From Thermosynechococcus sp. HN-54 (GTDB lineage Bacteria > Cyanobacteriota > Cyanobacteriia > Thermosynechococcales > Thermosynechococcaceae): a stretch of DNA of 64,000 nucleotides. Below, piece by piece: positions 19,496-29,213 of this stretch. The position numbers and the translations under genes were made by a program. Below the pieces are notes generated by a model. That model was not told the origin of the DNA. It was given only the letters and a program-made list of their open reading frames with translations, and did no database searches. Within the stretch, counting starts at the first letter, position 1; the number at the start of each line of letters is the position of its first letter. Location of the stretch: the NCBI RefSeq assembly GCF_023650955.1, contig NZ_CP098039.1, positions 806,001-870,000 of the forward strand, in the 5' to 3' direction.

Positions 19496-20179
19496 TCATT
19501 CGGGGAAGTATTTACCCCGTGTCGTGACCATGACGGCACCCCGTTCGCGAATCAAGTCCTTGGCTGCCCGTTCTAAACGATAGCCAAAAAAGAGGGGACG
19601 AATCTCCTCCTTGGCCTCTACTTGAGCCACAAGATTCAAAAATCGCTCCACCTCTGATTCAGTGATATTACTTTTCACTTCCCTTAGCACCAATAGGGGG
19701 CGTCCTTCTATGGGACCGCGAATCACTAAGTCAAACTCGTATTCCCCATTGCGCAGGGGCAGAATGTCGCGATCGCAAAATTCAATTTCCATCCCCCAGC
19801 GATGCTCTAGAATTTCTGGTACCACCTCCAGCGCTAAGTCTTCTAGGGAACCACCGAGGGCTTCGCTAAGGCCTCCCACTTGTCGCGCGAGTTGTTTCAC
19901 CGCCCTTTCTGTGCGCTCTTGGGCAGCAGCTCATTTATCTACCGCAGCAGCTAGCTGATCCACCCGCTCTTCCGTGCGTTTTTGCGCCTGAGCCAGTTCC
20001 TCTACTCGCTCTTCGGTGCGTTTTTGGGCTTGGCCAAGATCGGCAACAATTGACTTCAGCTCATTGAAGTCCTTGGCCCTCACGACATCGTCATAGGCTT
20101 CACGGATCACTTCCGCTAGTAAATGCGCTTGTTCTGGCGTAAAAGCAGCCCGTAGTTTTTCTTCCAGAGTAGAGGTCAT
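19496..20179 (-). pseudogene. DUF3782-like coiled-coil/PD-(D/E)XK protein interrupted by an in-frame TGA
   Basis: One continuous frame runs from ATG 20179 to 19496 except for a TGA at 19931-19933. The upstream 82 residues include heptad/14-residue repeats ([28 protein letters not shown]) ending VDK. Directly after the stop the frame continues AAAQERTERAVKQLARQVGG. The downstream part has the nuclease-like pattern EFDLVIRG and LREVKSN, as in PD-(D/E)XK folds. Homologues of this kind are single proteins, so the stop looks like a recent nonsense mutation or sequencing error. A GTG at 19900 could restart the nuclease-like part (134 residues). Function of intact relatives is unknown. Confidence 0.72.
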
Positions 20180-20257
20180 TGCAGGTGGGATTTATCAGTA
20201 ATTTACATTTTAATTTTTAATGATTAGCCAGTTGTATTTAATAATTACTTAGTTGTA

Positions 20258-20357
20258 CAGCCCTTGTCTAAAATATGGGGTATATCAAGGGGATATGAGC
20301 TTCTCCTATAGCGGCTTTCACAGTTTTGAGTGTGTTCAACCCAGTTGGAAAAGGCTG
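20258..20357 (+). repeat. MITE-like repeat, copy 1
   Basis: A 100-base intergenic element bounded by CAGCCCTTGTC and an imperfect inverted GAAAAGGCTG. Its interior aligns base for base over most of its length with the reverse complement of 29116-29213, including the blocks TTCTCCTA, GCTTTCA, GTGTTCAA and AAAAGG. It contains no gene. The three bases on each side differ (GTA and CAC), so the target duplication has decayed or never existed. It lies between the broken DUF3782-like gene and the M48 protease gene, 54 bases before the latter. Confidence 0.75.
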
Positions 20358-20411
20358 CACCTGTTGCCAGTTAATAGACTATAAACAATCACGTGGCTTG
20401 AGGACAGTGTC

Positions 20412-22172
20412 ATGGTGAAGTACGGGTTCTGCTGTTGGTCGCTGGGCATTGCTTTTCTTTTAAGTGTGGGTTTTGAGCCAGCAAAGGCAGCAGAGATATC
20501 ACCCTCCCCAAGGGGTCTGACAGATGATGAGCTGATTGCTCTGATCAAAGAAGATGCTTTTGCTCAAGCTCGCCTACCGCAATCTGAAGGCTCTGCTGTC
20601 GATCTATTGCCAGTACCCCCGCCGCCTCAACCCCCCACAGAAGTGTCCCCTCCTGGACAATCCTCGCTGCCCCTACCAACTGGCACTGAGATCAAGGGCG
20701 ATGCCACAGCCACGTCTGAGGAACCTTCACTGACAACGGCTGAACATTCTCCTAGCGCACCTTTGCCAACTCCAACAGCCCCCGAAGTCACCGCAGAGCA
20801 GGCAGCTCAAGAGGCGCGTTTAGCACTTCTACGGGAGGGCGATCGCCACTGGCAATTAGGAGACACCGTCACAGCCCAAACCTATTACCAAAAGGCCAAG
20901 GCTGACCTAGATTTGCCACCCCCCCGTGTCACACCCCCCGCTGTCCTGGAAATTAGTCAATTGCCCCCCGCTGCCCAAGTCTATTGGCGAGAAGTTCAAG
21001 GGGGTTCCCAACTCTACAGTGCCCAAGCAGTGCCGCTGCGGCTTTTGGTGGAGCAATTCCCAGAGTTTATCCCCGGCCAAGTGCGCTTCGCTGAGTTTCT
21101 AGCGCAGCAGGGTTCTCTCAAAGAGGCCTATGCCCATCTAGAGAAAACCGCCAGTCTCTACCCTGACCAGCCGGACATTCAACGCAGCCTGATCACCCTC
21201 TACGATCGCCAGCAACAGTGGCTAGAAGCAGCCCTTGCCGCCCAACGTTTTGCCCTCCTCAATCCCGACCATCCCGCCACACCCGAATTTCAGCAACTGG
21301 CCGCAGAGCGCATGCAACGGTTCCGGCGTCGCCTTCAAGGGCAACTGCGCGAAGGCATGATTGTCGGCGCCCTCACTGGATTAGTAGGTGTGGCACTCAC
21401 GGGCAATCCCTTACTGTCTTTGGACTCGATTCAAATGATGGCCTTGATGATGCAGGGGGAGTCTGCCCTAGGCCGTTCAGCAGCGCGGCAGATTAGTCGT
21501 CAAGTCAAGCTCCTTGAGGATGCGGAAGTACAAGCGTATGTCAATGAGGTGGGGCAACGCTTAGCCAAAGTGGCCGGTCGCAATGAGTTTGAGTATGAGT
21601 TTTTCGTGATCAAAGACAATGATCTCAATGCCTTTGCCCTGCCGGGCGGCAAGATTTTTATCAACGCCGGCGCCATTCTCAAAGCCAATACTGAAGCAGA
21701 ACTGGCAGGCTTGCTTGCCCACGAAATTGCCCACGCAGTGCTCTCCCATGGTTTTCGGCTGATGACACAGGGGACTGCTACTGCCAACTTGACGCGGTTA
21801 TTACCTGCCGGCGGCTACGTAACAGGTCTTCTCGTAACCAGCTACAGTCGGGAAATGGAACGGGAGGCAGATATTTTGGGCACACGGATTCTCGCAAGAG
21901 CGGGTTATGCCGCTGATGGTTTGCTTAACTTGATGCACACTCTCAAGCAGGAATACCGTAATCAGGAGCCACCGCTGCCGTGGTTTGCCACCCACCCGCC
22001 GACCAATGAGCGCATTCGCTATATTCGTGGCCTCCTCCGCGATCGCGGGTACAATCCCTTTGCCTTTGAGGGGGTCGAACGGCATCAGCAAATCCAAGCC
22101 CATTTACGCACGCTGATAGATCCCCCAAATCCCAAAAAATCGAAACGAGAAACTGCCAGAACACAGCAATAG
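20412..22172 (+). CDS. M48-family metalloprotease with TPR-like region, exported
   Basis: A 586-residue protein with a signal peptide (SLGIAFLLSVGFEPAKA), a proline-rich linker (~55-130), a TPR-like helical stretch (~130-310), a hydrophobic segment near 318-338 and then the M48 peptidase domain. Zinc ligands are visible in LLAHEIAHAVLSHG (HEXXH near residues 436-440) and the downstream glutamate in MEREADILGTRIL. It resembles BepA/YfgC, periplasmic proteases that police outer-membrane protein assembly; a short helical C-terminal part follows. The ATG at 20412 follows GAGGACAG. It is followed after 11 bases by selO. Confidence 0.88.
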   Translation: MVKYGFCCWSLGIAFLLSVGFEPAKAAEISPSPRGLTDDELIALIKEDAFAQARLPQSEGSAVDLLPVPPPPQPPTEVSPPGQSSLPLPTGTEIKGDATATSEEPSLTTAEHSPSAPLPTPTAPEVTAEQAAQEARLALLREGDRHWQLGDTVTAQTYYQKAKADLDLPPPRVTPPAVLEISQLPPAAQVYWREVQGGSQLYSAQAVPLRLLVEQFPEFIPGQVRFAEFLAQQGSLKEAYAHLEKTASLYPDQPDIQRSLITLYDRQQQWLEAALAAQRFALLNPDHPATPEFQQLAAERMQRFRRRLQGQLREGMIVGALTGLVGVALTGNPLLSLDSIQMMALMMQGESALGRSAARQISRQVKLLEDAEVQAYVNEVGQRLAKVAGRNEFEYEFFVIKDNDLNAFALPGGKIFINAGAILKANTEAELAGLLAHEIAHAVLSHGFRLMTQGTATANLTRLLPAGGYVTGLLVTSYSREMEREADILGTRILARAGYAADGLLNLMHTLKQEYRNQEPPLPWFATHPPTNERIRYIRGLLRDRGYNPFAFEGVERHQQIQAHLRTLIDPPNPKKSKRETARTQQ

Positions 22173-22183
22173 CTGAGCACTAG

Positions 22184-23611
22184 ATGTCTCAACATTGTTT
22201 TCAAACCCTTGAGTACGAACCTGCCTTTCTCTCCCTGGGGGAAGACTACTGGGATGAGGTACAAGCCCCAACATTTCCGCAGCACATTCTTCGCTTTCGC
22301 AATGATACTCTTTTACCCTTAATGGGACTGGATCCTGCCAACGTAACCGATGCCGATTTTATTGCCGCGTTTGGTCAGTTTCAGGGACGGGAACCCTTTT
22401 TGGCAATGCGCTACCATGGCTACCAATTTGGCGAATACAACCCCCACTTGGGGGATGGTCGGGGGTTTCTCTATGGCCAGTTTCGCGGTGTCGATGGTCA
22501 GCTTTATGACTTGGGCACGAAAGGCTCCGGAACCACTCCCTACTCACGGGGAGGAGACGGTCGCCTCACGCTCAAAGGGGGGGTTCGTGAGGTCTTGGCC
22601 AGTGAACTACTTCATCGCTTGGGAGTATGCACATTTCGCAGTCTCAGTTTAGTGGAAACCGGGGAGTCCCTCTGGCGGGGGGATGAACCATCGCCGACGC
22701 GATCCAGTGTCTTGGTGCGCCTTGGCCGTTCCCTTATTCGCTTTGGTACCTTTGAGCGGCTCCACTATCTACGGCGACCGGATTTGATTCGCCGCTTGCT
22801 GGATTACGTCATTTACTACTACTATCCCCATTTGCTACAGATTCCAGACACCAAGGAACGGGATTGTGCCTTTTATCGCGAATTAGTGGCACGCACAGCG
22901 GATCTGGCGGCGCAGTGGTTGGTGGCAGGGTTTTGTCATGGGGTTTTGAACACCGATAATATGGCCATTACAGGCGAGAGCTTTGACTATGGTCCCTATG
23001 TCTTTTTGGAACGGTATGATTTAGGGTTTACCGCCGCCTATTTTGACTACTACGGTCGCTACGCCTATGGCAATCAACCGGCAATTTGTGCTTGGAATCT
23101 GGAGAAACTCCAAATTCCCCTGTCTTCGGTAATGCCCCTTGAGGAGATGCAAGCTGCCCTAAAAACTTTTGGCGATCGCTGTCAAACCACCTACTTGAAA
23201 CTGATGCTCAAACGCCTTGGTTGGGCAGGCCTTCCCCTAGAGATTGGCCGTTCCTTGGTGGCAGAGACCCAAGCCTTTCTCAGCCGCAGTGCGATCAGTT
23301 ATCCGCAATTCTTTGTCAGTCTGCGACAGGAATTCGCCCCTGAGTGGGCTGCAGATCCAAGTCATATCTTTTGTGACAGCTCAACCCTCACGCCAACGGA
23401 TCAGAAATTGCTAGAGACTTGGAAAAGAACCTATTTCGAGCTACTTCAGCGAGCCAACCCACCCCAGCGGGCGGCAATTCCCCAAACCCTACAGGCAGCC
23501 AATCCCCTTGTCATCCTCACTCGTCCCCAGATCGAATACATTTGGCAGGCCATTACTCAGGAAGATGATTGGTCACGATTTACCGCAACGCTTGAGTTAA
23601 TGCAGGCATGA
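22184..23611 (+). CDS. selO: Protein adenylyltransferase SelO (YdiU/UPF0061)
   Basis: SelO is a pseudokinase-fold enzyme that transfers AMP to proteins during oxidative stress. The 475-residue sequence shows the family hallmarks: [41 protein letters not shown] (nucleotide loop), the [19 protein letters not shown] helix, and [22 protein letters not shown] around the catalytic/metal Asn-Asp segment; all read in short pieces here. The length fits bacterial SelO (~480). It sits between the M48 protease and the LpxB-related gene, overlapping the latter's start by 4 bases. Confidence 0.93.
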   Translation: MSQHCFQTLEYEPAFLSLGEDYWDEVQAPTFPQHILRFRNDTLLPLMGLDPANVTDADFIAAFGQFQGREPFLAMRYHGYQFGEYNPHLGDGRGFLYGQFRGVDGQLYDLGTKGSGTTPYSRGGDGRLTLKGGVREVLASELLHRLGVCTFRSLSLVETGESLWRGDEPSPTRSSVLVRLGRSLIRFGTFERLHYLRRPDLIRRLLDYVIYYYYPHLLQIPDTKERDCAFYRELVARTADLAAQWLVAGFCHGVLNTDNMAITGESFDYGPYVFLERYDLGFTAAYFDYYGRYAYGNQPAICAWNLEKLQIPLSSVMPLEEMQAALKTFGDRCQTTYLKLMLKRLGWAGLPLEIGRSLVAETQAFLSRSAISYPQFFVSLRQEFAPEWAADPSHIFCDSSTLTPTDQKLLETWKRTYFELLQRANPPQRAAIPQTLQAANPLVILTRPQIEYIWQAITQEDDWSRFTATLELMQA

Positions 23612-24798
23612 AGCGACTTCTTTGCTTGAGTAATGGCCATGGTGAGGACGCGATCGCCAGCGTGATTTCGCAAGCCCTGAGGCACCGTTGTCCAGATTTA
23701 GACCTAATGGCGCTGCCCCTAGTGGGCTTAGGATCTGCCTATACTCGCCTCGGCATTCCCCTATTGCAACCGGGAAAAGCACTGCCCTCCGGTGGGTTTA
23801 TCTATATGGAGTTGCGGCATTTATGGCGAGATCTCAAGGCGGGTTTGTTGGGACTCCTAGGATCACAGATTCGCGCCATCCACGCTTGGCAGCAATTGGG
23901 AGGACATCTGTTGGCGGTGGGAGATATTGTGCCCTTATTGCTAGCCTATAGTAGCGGCGGCACCTACAGTTTTGTGGGGACTGCCAAGTCTGACTATTAC
24001 CTCTACGATAGGACGGGGCGTCCCTATGGCTGGGGGATGGGCTGGTCAGGTAGTGACTATCTCCCTTGGGAGCGATGGTTGTGGCGATCGCCCCGCTGCC
24101 GAGGCATTTTTGTCCGCGATGAGTTAACCGCCAAAGGGTTGCGGCAATTGGGCTACACGGTTCACTACTGTGGCAATCCCATGATGGACTTAGTAATGCC
24201 ACCCCCAGCGCCTTCTCCGTTTGCGAATAAAACCATTGTGCTGTTGCCGGGGTCTCGTGCTCCTGAGGCCTACCGCAATTGGCAACAGATTCTACGGGCA
24301 CTGACGCCTTATCACGATCAGCCGCTGATCTTTCTTGCAGCTGTCAGTCCGAGCCTTGATTTACAGATTCTTGAGCAAAGCCTTGAGGGCTGGCAACCCA
24401 TCACCAGTCCATTACCCCAGAGCACGGCATGGCAGTTGGGTCAGCAACAACTGATTTTAAGTTCACACCACTTTCGTGAATTTTTGCATTGGGCAGAAGG
24501 AGGCATCGCCCTTGCGGGAACAGCTACAGAGCAGTGTGTTGGTTTGGGGAAGCCAGTCATTACATTTGCCGGTGAAGGGCCTCAATTTACCCGTGACTTT
24601 GCCCGTCGTCAAAAACGCCTCCTTGGAAACTCGATTTTCCTACTGGATGATCCTCAAGAGGCCATCCCTACCGTTTGGCAGATTTGGGCGGATACTACTT
24701 TACTTGCACGAATTGCTGCCAATGGTAAGGAACGTATGGGGGAGTCCGGAGCCAGCGATCGCATTGCTGAGCAACTGTTAAAAATACTCGGAGATTGA
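23608..24798 (+). CDS. Lipid-A-disaccharide synthase-related protein (LpxB-like glycosyltransferase)
   Basis: A 396-residue protein of the LpxB-related family (GT-B fold) common to cyanobacteria and plants. It begins [17 protein letters not shown], has [10 protein letters not shown] and the second-half nucleotide-sugar part: [15 protein letters not shown]-like segment, [22 protein letters not shown] and [11 protein letters not shown]. It differs from canonical LpxB and cyanobacteria also carry a true lpxB, so the acceptor is unclear. ATG overlaps the selO stop (ATGA, 4 bases), implying translational coupling. A terminator for the convergent psbC transcript begins 9 bases after its stop. Confidence 0.82.
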   Translation: MKRLLCLSNGHGEDAIASVISQALRHRCPDLDLMALPLVGLGSAYTRLGIPLLQPGKALPSGGFIYMELRHLWRDLKAGLLGLLGSQIRAIHAWQQLGGHLLAVGDIVPLLLAYSSGGTYSFVGTAKSDYYLYDRTGRPYGWGMGWSGSDYLPWERWLWRSPRCRGIFVRDELTAKGLRQLGYTVHYCGNPMMDLVMPPPAPSPFANKTIVLLPGSRAPEAYRNWQQILRALTPYHDQPLIFLAAVSPSLDLQILEQSLEGWQPITSPLPQSTAWQLGQQQLILSSHHFREFLHWAEGGIALAGTATEQCVGLGKPVITFAGEGPQFTRDFARRQKRLLGNSIFLLDDPQEAIPTVWQIWADTTLLARIAANGKERMGESGASDRIAEQLLKILGD

Positions 24799-24806
24799 GT
24801 CTTGCT

Positions 24807-24837
24807 AAAAAAAAAGACCCCCATCCGTAGATGGGAG
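24807..24837 (-). terminator. Intrinsic terminator of psbD-psbC
   Basis: On the minus strand, after the psbC stop, CTCCCATC-TACG-GATGGGGG forms a tight GC-rich hairpin with a four-base loop, followed by GTC and nine T residues. This is a textbook Rho-independent terminator about 40 bases past psbC. Confidence 0.9.
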
Positions 24838-24876
24838 CCAAGGAGTATTGAGTTTAGTTAGATTGAGTCAGTGACC

Positions 24877-26262
24877 CTAATCAAGGCTGGGCATCGAGAG
24901 TACGGGTTCAGACTCGCGGTCAATCCCCTTCTCAAAGCCAGCAGCAGCAGCACGGGCACGACCCGCATGCCATAGGTGACCCACTAGGAAGAAGAAGGCC
25001 AAGACAAAGTGGGACGTTGCCAGCCAAGAACGCGGTGACACGAAGTTCACTGAGTTGATTTCAGTGGCCACACCACCCACGGAGTTCAGAGAACCCAGAG
25101 GAGCATGGGTCATGTACTCAGCAGCACGACGTTCTTGCCAAGGCTGAATATCGTTTTTGATCTTGTTCAGATCAAGACCATTGGGACCCCGCAGCGGCTC
25201 CAACCAAGGGCCACGGAAATCCCAGAAGCGCATGGTTTCACCACCGAAGATGATTTCCCCTGTGGGAGAGCGCATCAGGTATTTACCTAGACCCGTGGGG
25301 CCTTGAGCCGAACCGACATTGGCACCCAATTTTTGGTCACGGATCAAGAAGGTCATCGCTTGAGCCTGAGAGGCCTCTGGGCCGGTGGGGCCATAGAATT
25401 CACTGGGATAGACGGTGTTGTTGAACCAGACAAAGCAGGTGGCAATAAAGCCCATCATGGACAGGGCGCCCAAGCTGTAGGAGAGATAGGCTTCCCCAGA
25501 CCAGATGAAGGCACGGCGTGCCCAACCGAAGGGGGTCGTCAGAATGTGCCAGATACCACCGGCAATGCAGATCAAACCGATCCAAATGTGACCCCCAACC
25601 ACATCCTCAAGGTTGTTGACACTGACAATCCAGCCCTCACCACCAAAGGGAGACTTCAGCAGGTAGCCAAAGATCACCGTTGGGTCAAGGGTGGGGTTGG
25701 TAATGACGCGGACATCACCACCACCCGGTGCCCAAGTGTCATAGAGGCCACCAAAGAACATGGCTTTGGCCACCAGCAGTAGAGCGCCAATACCGAGGAC
25801 GATCAGGTGGAAACCGAGGATCGTCGTCATTTTGTTTTTATCTTTCCAGTCGTAGCCAAAGAAGGAGGAGTATTCCTCAAGGGTTTCAGGGCCACGAATG
25901 GCATGGTAAACGCCACCAAAGCCGAGAACGGCAGAGGAAATCAGGTGCACCACCCCTACGACAAAGAAGGGGAAGGTGTCCACGACTTCACCACCTGGGC
26001 CAACACCCCAGCCAAGGGTGGCAATGTGGGGAATGAGAATCAGCCCTTGCTCGTACATTGGCTTCTCTGGAATAAAGTGAGCCAACTCGAACAGGGTCAT
26101 AGCACCGGCCCAGAAGACGATCAGACCAGCGTGGGCGACGTGAGCACCCAAAAGTTTGCCGGAGAGATTAATCAGACGAGCGTTACCGGCCCACCACGCG
26201 AAACCGGAGGATTCTTGGTCGCGGTTGGTGGCAAAAATCGAGTTACTAGAGAGCGTTACCAC
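24877..26262 (-). CDS. psbC: Photosystem II CP43 chlorophyll-binding protein
   Basis: CP43 is an inner antenna protein of photosystem II with six transmembrane helices and a large lumenal loop that also ligates the Mn4CaO5 cluster. The start is GTG at 26260-26262, giving [18 protein letters not shown] and a 461-residue protein, the normal length for thermophilic cyanobacteria. An upstream ATG at 26298 in the same frame would add 12 unrelated residues. GAGG ten bases before the GTG, inside psbD, is the ribosome binding site. The loop segment with the conserved [20 protein letters not shown] is intact. The gene overlaps psbD by 17 bases, the conserved psbDC arrangement. Confidence 0.97.
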   Translation of the reverse strand: MVTLSSNSIFATNRDQESSGFAWWAGNARLINLSGKLLGAHVAHAGLIVFWAGAMTLFELAHFIPEKPMYEQGLILIPHIATLGWGVGPGGEVVDTFPFFVVGVVHLISSAVLGFGGVYHAIRGPETLEEYSSFFGYDWKDKNKMTTILGFHLIVLGIGALLLVAKAMFFGGLYDTWAPGGGDVRVITNPTLDPTVIFGYLLKSPFGGEGWIVSVNNLEDVVGGHIWIGLICIAGGIWHILTTPFGWARRAFIWSGEAYLSYSLGALSMMGFIATCFVWFNNTVYPSEFYGPTGPEASQAQAMTFLIRDQKLGANVGSAQGPTGLGKYLMRSPTGEIIFGGETMRFWDFRGPWLEPLRGPNGLDLNKIKNDIQPWQERRAAEYMTHAPLGSLNSVGGVATEINSVNFVSPRSWLATSHFVLAFFFLVGHLWHAGRARAAAAGFEKGIDRESEPVLSMPSLD

Positions 26263-27304
26263 GGGGGAGTACCTCTTCTGGGAAGACAAAGTTTTCATGG
26301 GGTTGGTCTTGGGGCGCCATCCAAGCGCGAATGCCCTCGTTCAAGAGCAGGTTCTTCGTGTAGAACGTCTCAAACTCAGGGTCTTCCGCTGCTCGAATCT
26401 CCTGCGAAATAAAGTCATAGGACCGCAGGTTCAACGCCAGACCCACGATGCCAATCGCACTCATCCACAGCCCCGTCACGGGCACAAACAACATGAAAAA
26501 GTGCAACCAGCGCTTGTTCGAGAAGGCAATCCCAAAAATTTGGCTCCAAAACCGGTTCGCCGTCACCATCGAGTAGGTCTCTTCCGATTGGGTGGGACTA
26601 AAGGCACGGAAGGTGCTCGCCGATTCCCCATCTTGGAAGAGGGTGTTTTCCACGGTGGCACCATGGATGGCACACAACAGGGCACCACCGAGCACACCGG
26701 CCACCCCCATCATGTGAAAGGGATTCAAGGTCCAGTTGTGGAACCCTTGGAAGAACAGGAGGAAGCGGAAGATGGCGGCCACGCCAAAGCTGGGGGCAAA
26801 GAACCAACTGGATTGCCCCAAGGGGTAAATCAAGAAGACGCTGACAAAGACAGCAATGGGGGCACTGAAGGCAATGGCGTTGTAGGGACGGATGCCCACC
26901 AAGCGAGCAATTTCAAACTGCCGCAGCATGAAGCCAATGAGGCCAAAGGCGCCGTGGAGGGCGATAAAGGTCCACAGACCCCCCAGTTGGCACCAGCGGG
27001 TGAAGTCCCCTTGGGCTTCGGGCCCCCAGAGGAGAAGGAGGGAGTGCCCCATGCTGTTGGCCGGGGTGGAAACGGCAACGGTGAGGAAGTTGCAGCCTTC
27101 GAGGTAGCTGGAAGCAAGGCCGTGGGTGTACCAAGAGGTAACAAAGGTGGTACCGGTCAGCCAGCCACCGAGGGCAAGGTAGGCGCAGGGGAAAAGCAGG
27201 ATGCCTGACCAGCCGACAAAGACAAATCTGTCACGTTTGAGCCAGTCGTCAAGGATGTCAAACCATCCCCGTTCTGCTGGCGCTCGTCCAATCGCGATTG
27301 TCAT
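26246..27304 (-). CDS. psbD: Photosystem II D2 protein
   Basis: D2 pairs with D1 to form the PSII reaction center, binding P680 chlorophylls, pheophytin, QA and non-heme iron. The 352-residue protein has five transmembrane helices; visible hallmarks are [16 protein letters not shown] near the start, [25 protein letters not shown] in pieces and the [15 protein letters not shown] histidine region. It ends in [22 protein letters not shown] about 10 bases before ATG 27304 is the ribosome binding site. It leads a psbD-psbC operon. Cyanobacteria usually have a second, monocistronic psbD elsewhere, so the genome may hold another copy. Confidence 0.98.
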   Translation of the reverse strand: MTIAIGRAPAERGWFDILDDWLKRDRFVFVGWSGILLFPCAYLALGGWLTGTTFVTSWYTHGLASSYLEGCNFLTVAVSTPANSMGHSLLLLWGPEAQGDFTRWCQLGGLWTFIALHGAFGLIGFMLRQFEIARLVGIRPYNAIAFSAPIAVFVSVFLIYPLGQSSWFFAPSFGVAAIFRFLLFFQGFHNWTLNPFHMMGVAGVLGGALLCAIHGATVENTLFQDGESASTFRAFSPTQSEETYSMVTANRFWSQIFGIAFSNKRWLHFFMLFVPVTGLWMSAIGIVGLALNLRSYDFISQEIRAAEDPEFETFYTKNLLLNEGIRAWMAPQDQPHENFVFPEEVLPRGNAL

Positions 27305-27838
27305 GGATTAAATCCTCTTGCAGATATAGATGCCAGATTTAGAACCTTACAGTTGCTGGTAGGGTGTGATCAGCTCTCTAAAACTTAGGAGCGATCGCTC
27401 CAGCCTCCTGTTAATTTGGCTTCATAAATTAATAAACCCATCCCCTGTTTCCGCTTGAGCTAATAGGTGGTTTTACCTAATTGCTGTTGGCGTTTATCAA
27501 GGGTAGGCTCAGCTTCCCATCAGCATTTGCTGCGGGAGAACTATATTAACGTGATAGCGGAATTCTTACGAAATATCAAGGTGATTGTTGCCTCGCTTCT
27601 CAGGTTTCTCATTTTTGAGCGGTGCCCGCAACTGAGCAATCGATTAGGAAATTGCGGACTGAATCCAAATAGACTCCTAGTGAGAAATGTTAAGTATTGT
27701 AACAGTCCTGCCAGCTATTGCTGCTACAGGAGTTTTTAGAGGCGAATGGTTCTCTGGCGATCGCTACGAACAAGGCGAGGGTCGTTGGTAAGATAGGAGA
27801 GGTGAAAGACAGTCTTTGCCTAGAAAAGGAGGCCCGCC
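27305..27838. promoter_or_regulatory. Divergent psbD/rbfA upstream region
   Basis: This 534-base gap holds the psbD leader and promoter (minus strand) and the rbfA leader (plus strand). A 14-base perfect palindrome GGAGCGATCGCTCC lies at 27388-27401, an extended HIP1 site about 85 bases before psbD. AAGGAGG at 27826-27832 is a strong ribosome binding site for rbfA. A possible 34-codon frame (27687-27791) is discussed under findings. I see no convincing -35/-10 pair, tRNA or riboswitch. Confidence 0.5.
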
Positions 27839-28225
27839 ATGGCAACCGAACGACGGGTGGCACGGGTAGCAGAATTAATTAAACGGGAAGTGAGCCAGTT
27901 GTTAATGTATGAAATCCGCGATGAGCGCGTAGGGGCGGGCATGGTCAGTGTCACCGATGTGGAAGTGTCGGGTGATTTGCAGCACGCCAAGATTTTCGTC
28001 AGCATCTACAGCACGGATGAGGTACGGCGCTCAACCATGGCCGGATTGAAGGCGGCTTCAGGCTTTGTGCGACGGGAATTGGGGCAGCGCATTCGCCTAC
28101 GGCGGACACCGGAGGTCGTATTTGTTGAAGATCGATCGCTGGAACGGGGCAGTCGCGTTCTTTCGCTGCTTAATCAAATTGGGCAACAGCAGAGTGCTTC
28201 AGAGGTTCTTGAAACGGAGCCTTAA
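27839..28225 (+). CDS. rbfA: 30S ribosome-binding factor A
   Basis: RbfA is a KH-like late assembly factor for the 30S subunit and supports 16S rRNA 5' processing and cold adaptation. The 128-residue protein shows [37 protein letters not shown] and the C-terminal [19 protein letters not shown] pattern with its conserved F/D residues. The AAGGAGG Shine-Dalgarno at 27826-27832 is ideal. The final bases overlap the TauE-like gene by 4, convergently. Confidence 0.96.
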   Translation: MATERRVARVAELIKREVSQLLMYEIRDERVGAGMVSVTDVEVSGDLQHAKIFVSIYSTDEVRRSTMAGLKAASGFVRRELGQRIRLRRTPEVVFVEDRSLERGSRVLSLLNQIGQQQSASEVLETEP

Positions 28226-29109
28226 GTGCGGCTTTGTCTTGCCGGAACGGATGCAGGCAGGTCGTGCGTCGGTGGTACAGACGAGCTTTTGCTGCGCTGG
28301 GGGGGAGCCAGTAGGGTTTTCAGGATCACAAAGGCCGCAATGCCAATTAAGAAGTAACCAAAGCCCTGCTGAAGCCGCTTTGCAGAAATACGGTGACTGA
28401 GGTAGCTACCCACCACAGAGCCACTAGCGGCGGCTAAGGTTAGCGTCAGGGTTAAGCGTGGATCCAAACTAACCGTGCCCAGATAGCCCCAAACCGCAGC
28501 CACGGAATTAGCCATGATAATCAGCAGTGAGGTACCGATCGCCTGCCGCATCGGAATTTTGCCCAAGAGAACAAGGGCAGGCACAATGGCAAAGCCCCCG
28601 CCAACTCCCACCAACCCCGTTAGAATACCCACACCAATGCCTTCTGTGGGCAGCCACAGCCAACAGTATTTACATACCGGTGGAGCATAAAGCTGGCTTT
28701 CAAGGGAACTTTCTGGCGGGGTGAGTTCAGGGGTAGGGGGATGCTGTTGCCGCCGAATCATTAAAATAGCCGCCACCATCATGGCAACGGCAAAGAGTAA
28801 GAGTTGCACAGTATCGGTAATCCAGGGCAAGGCTGCTAGTCGCGCCCCGAGATAGGCACCAATCATGGTTGCAGAGCCAAAAATCAGTGCTAGACGCAAA
28901 TTGACATAGCCGCGCCGCCACTGGGGAATCACTGCCAGTAAACTGACGCTGCCGACAATCACCAGTGTCATCGGGATCGCGACCTTGGTTTCAATGCCCA
29001 TGACATAGACCAGTACTGGCAGGGCAAGGACAGAACCACCACCCCCCAATAGACCCAGACTCAAGCCGATGGCGATCGCCAGACCATGCCCTATCCAGTA
29101 GCTCAGCAT
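28222..29109 (-). CDS. TauE/SafE-family membrane permease (sulfur compound export)
   Basis: A 295-residue inner-membrane protein with about eight hydrophobic helices in two halves, the TauE/SafE (DUF81) layout, with glycine-rich starts [20 protein letters not shown] and [21 protein letters not shown] seen as repeats. A soluble loop between the halves holds a cysteine pair, PPVCKYC. Such permeases move sulfite, sulfonates or thiosulfate-like anions. Downstream of the rhodanese and persulfide dioxygenase genes on the same strand, it probably exports the sulfite or thiosulfate they produce. A MITE-like element separates it from the rhodanese gene by about 100 bases. Confidence 0.88.
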   Translation of the reverse strand: MLSYWIGHGLAIAIGLSLGLLGGGGSVLALPVLVYVMGIETKVAIPMTLVIVGSVSLLAVIPQWRRGYVNLRLALIFGSATMIGAYLGARLAALPWITDTVQLLLFAVAMMVAAILMIRRQQHPPTPELTPPESSLESQLYAPPVCKYCWLWLPTEGIGVGILTGLVGVGGGFAIVPALVLLGKIPMRQAIGTSLLIIMANSVAAVWGYLGTVSLDPRLTLTLTLAAASGSVVGSYLSHRISAKRLQQGFGYFLIGIAAFVILKTLLAPPQRSKSSSVPPTHDLPASVPARQSRT

Positions 29110-29115
29110 GGGTTA

Positions 29116-29213
29116 CAGCCCTTTTCACTAAGATTGAACACGCTCAACACTTTGAAAGCTAGGGTAGGAGAAGATCTCATCTTTTTGTATCTTCATGTTT
29201 CAGAAAAGGGCTG
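29116..29213 (-). repeat. MITE-like repeat, copy 2, flanked by TTA duplication
   Basis: A 98-base element with perfect 11-base inverted termini CAGCCCTTTTC (29116-29126) and GAAAAGGGCTG (29203-29213), flanked on both sides by TTA (29113-29115 and 29214-29216). The right TTA is the reverse complement of the rhodanese TAA stop codon, so insertion occurred at the stop without changing the protein. The interior has no gene and matches copy 1 at 20258-20357. Confidence 0.82.

Noticed and set aside
26263-26298. ATG 26298 as psbC start
   Set aside because: Adds 12 residues not found in CP43; GTG 26262 has a ribosome binding site and gives the standard 461 residues.
26156-27208. A 350-codon open frame on the + strand opposite psbD
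   Set aside because: It is the mirror of the highly conserved psbD gene, produced by codon bias; low-complexity sequence with no recognisable domain.
27467-27739. A 90-codon open frame upstream of rbfA
   Set aside because: No ribosome binding site, no conserved motif, cysteine-rich random-like composition.
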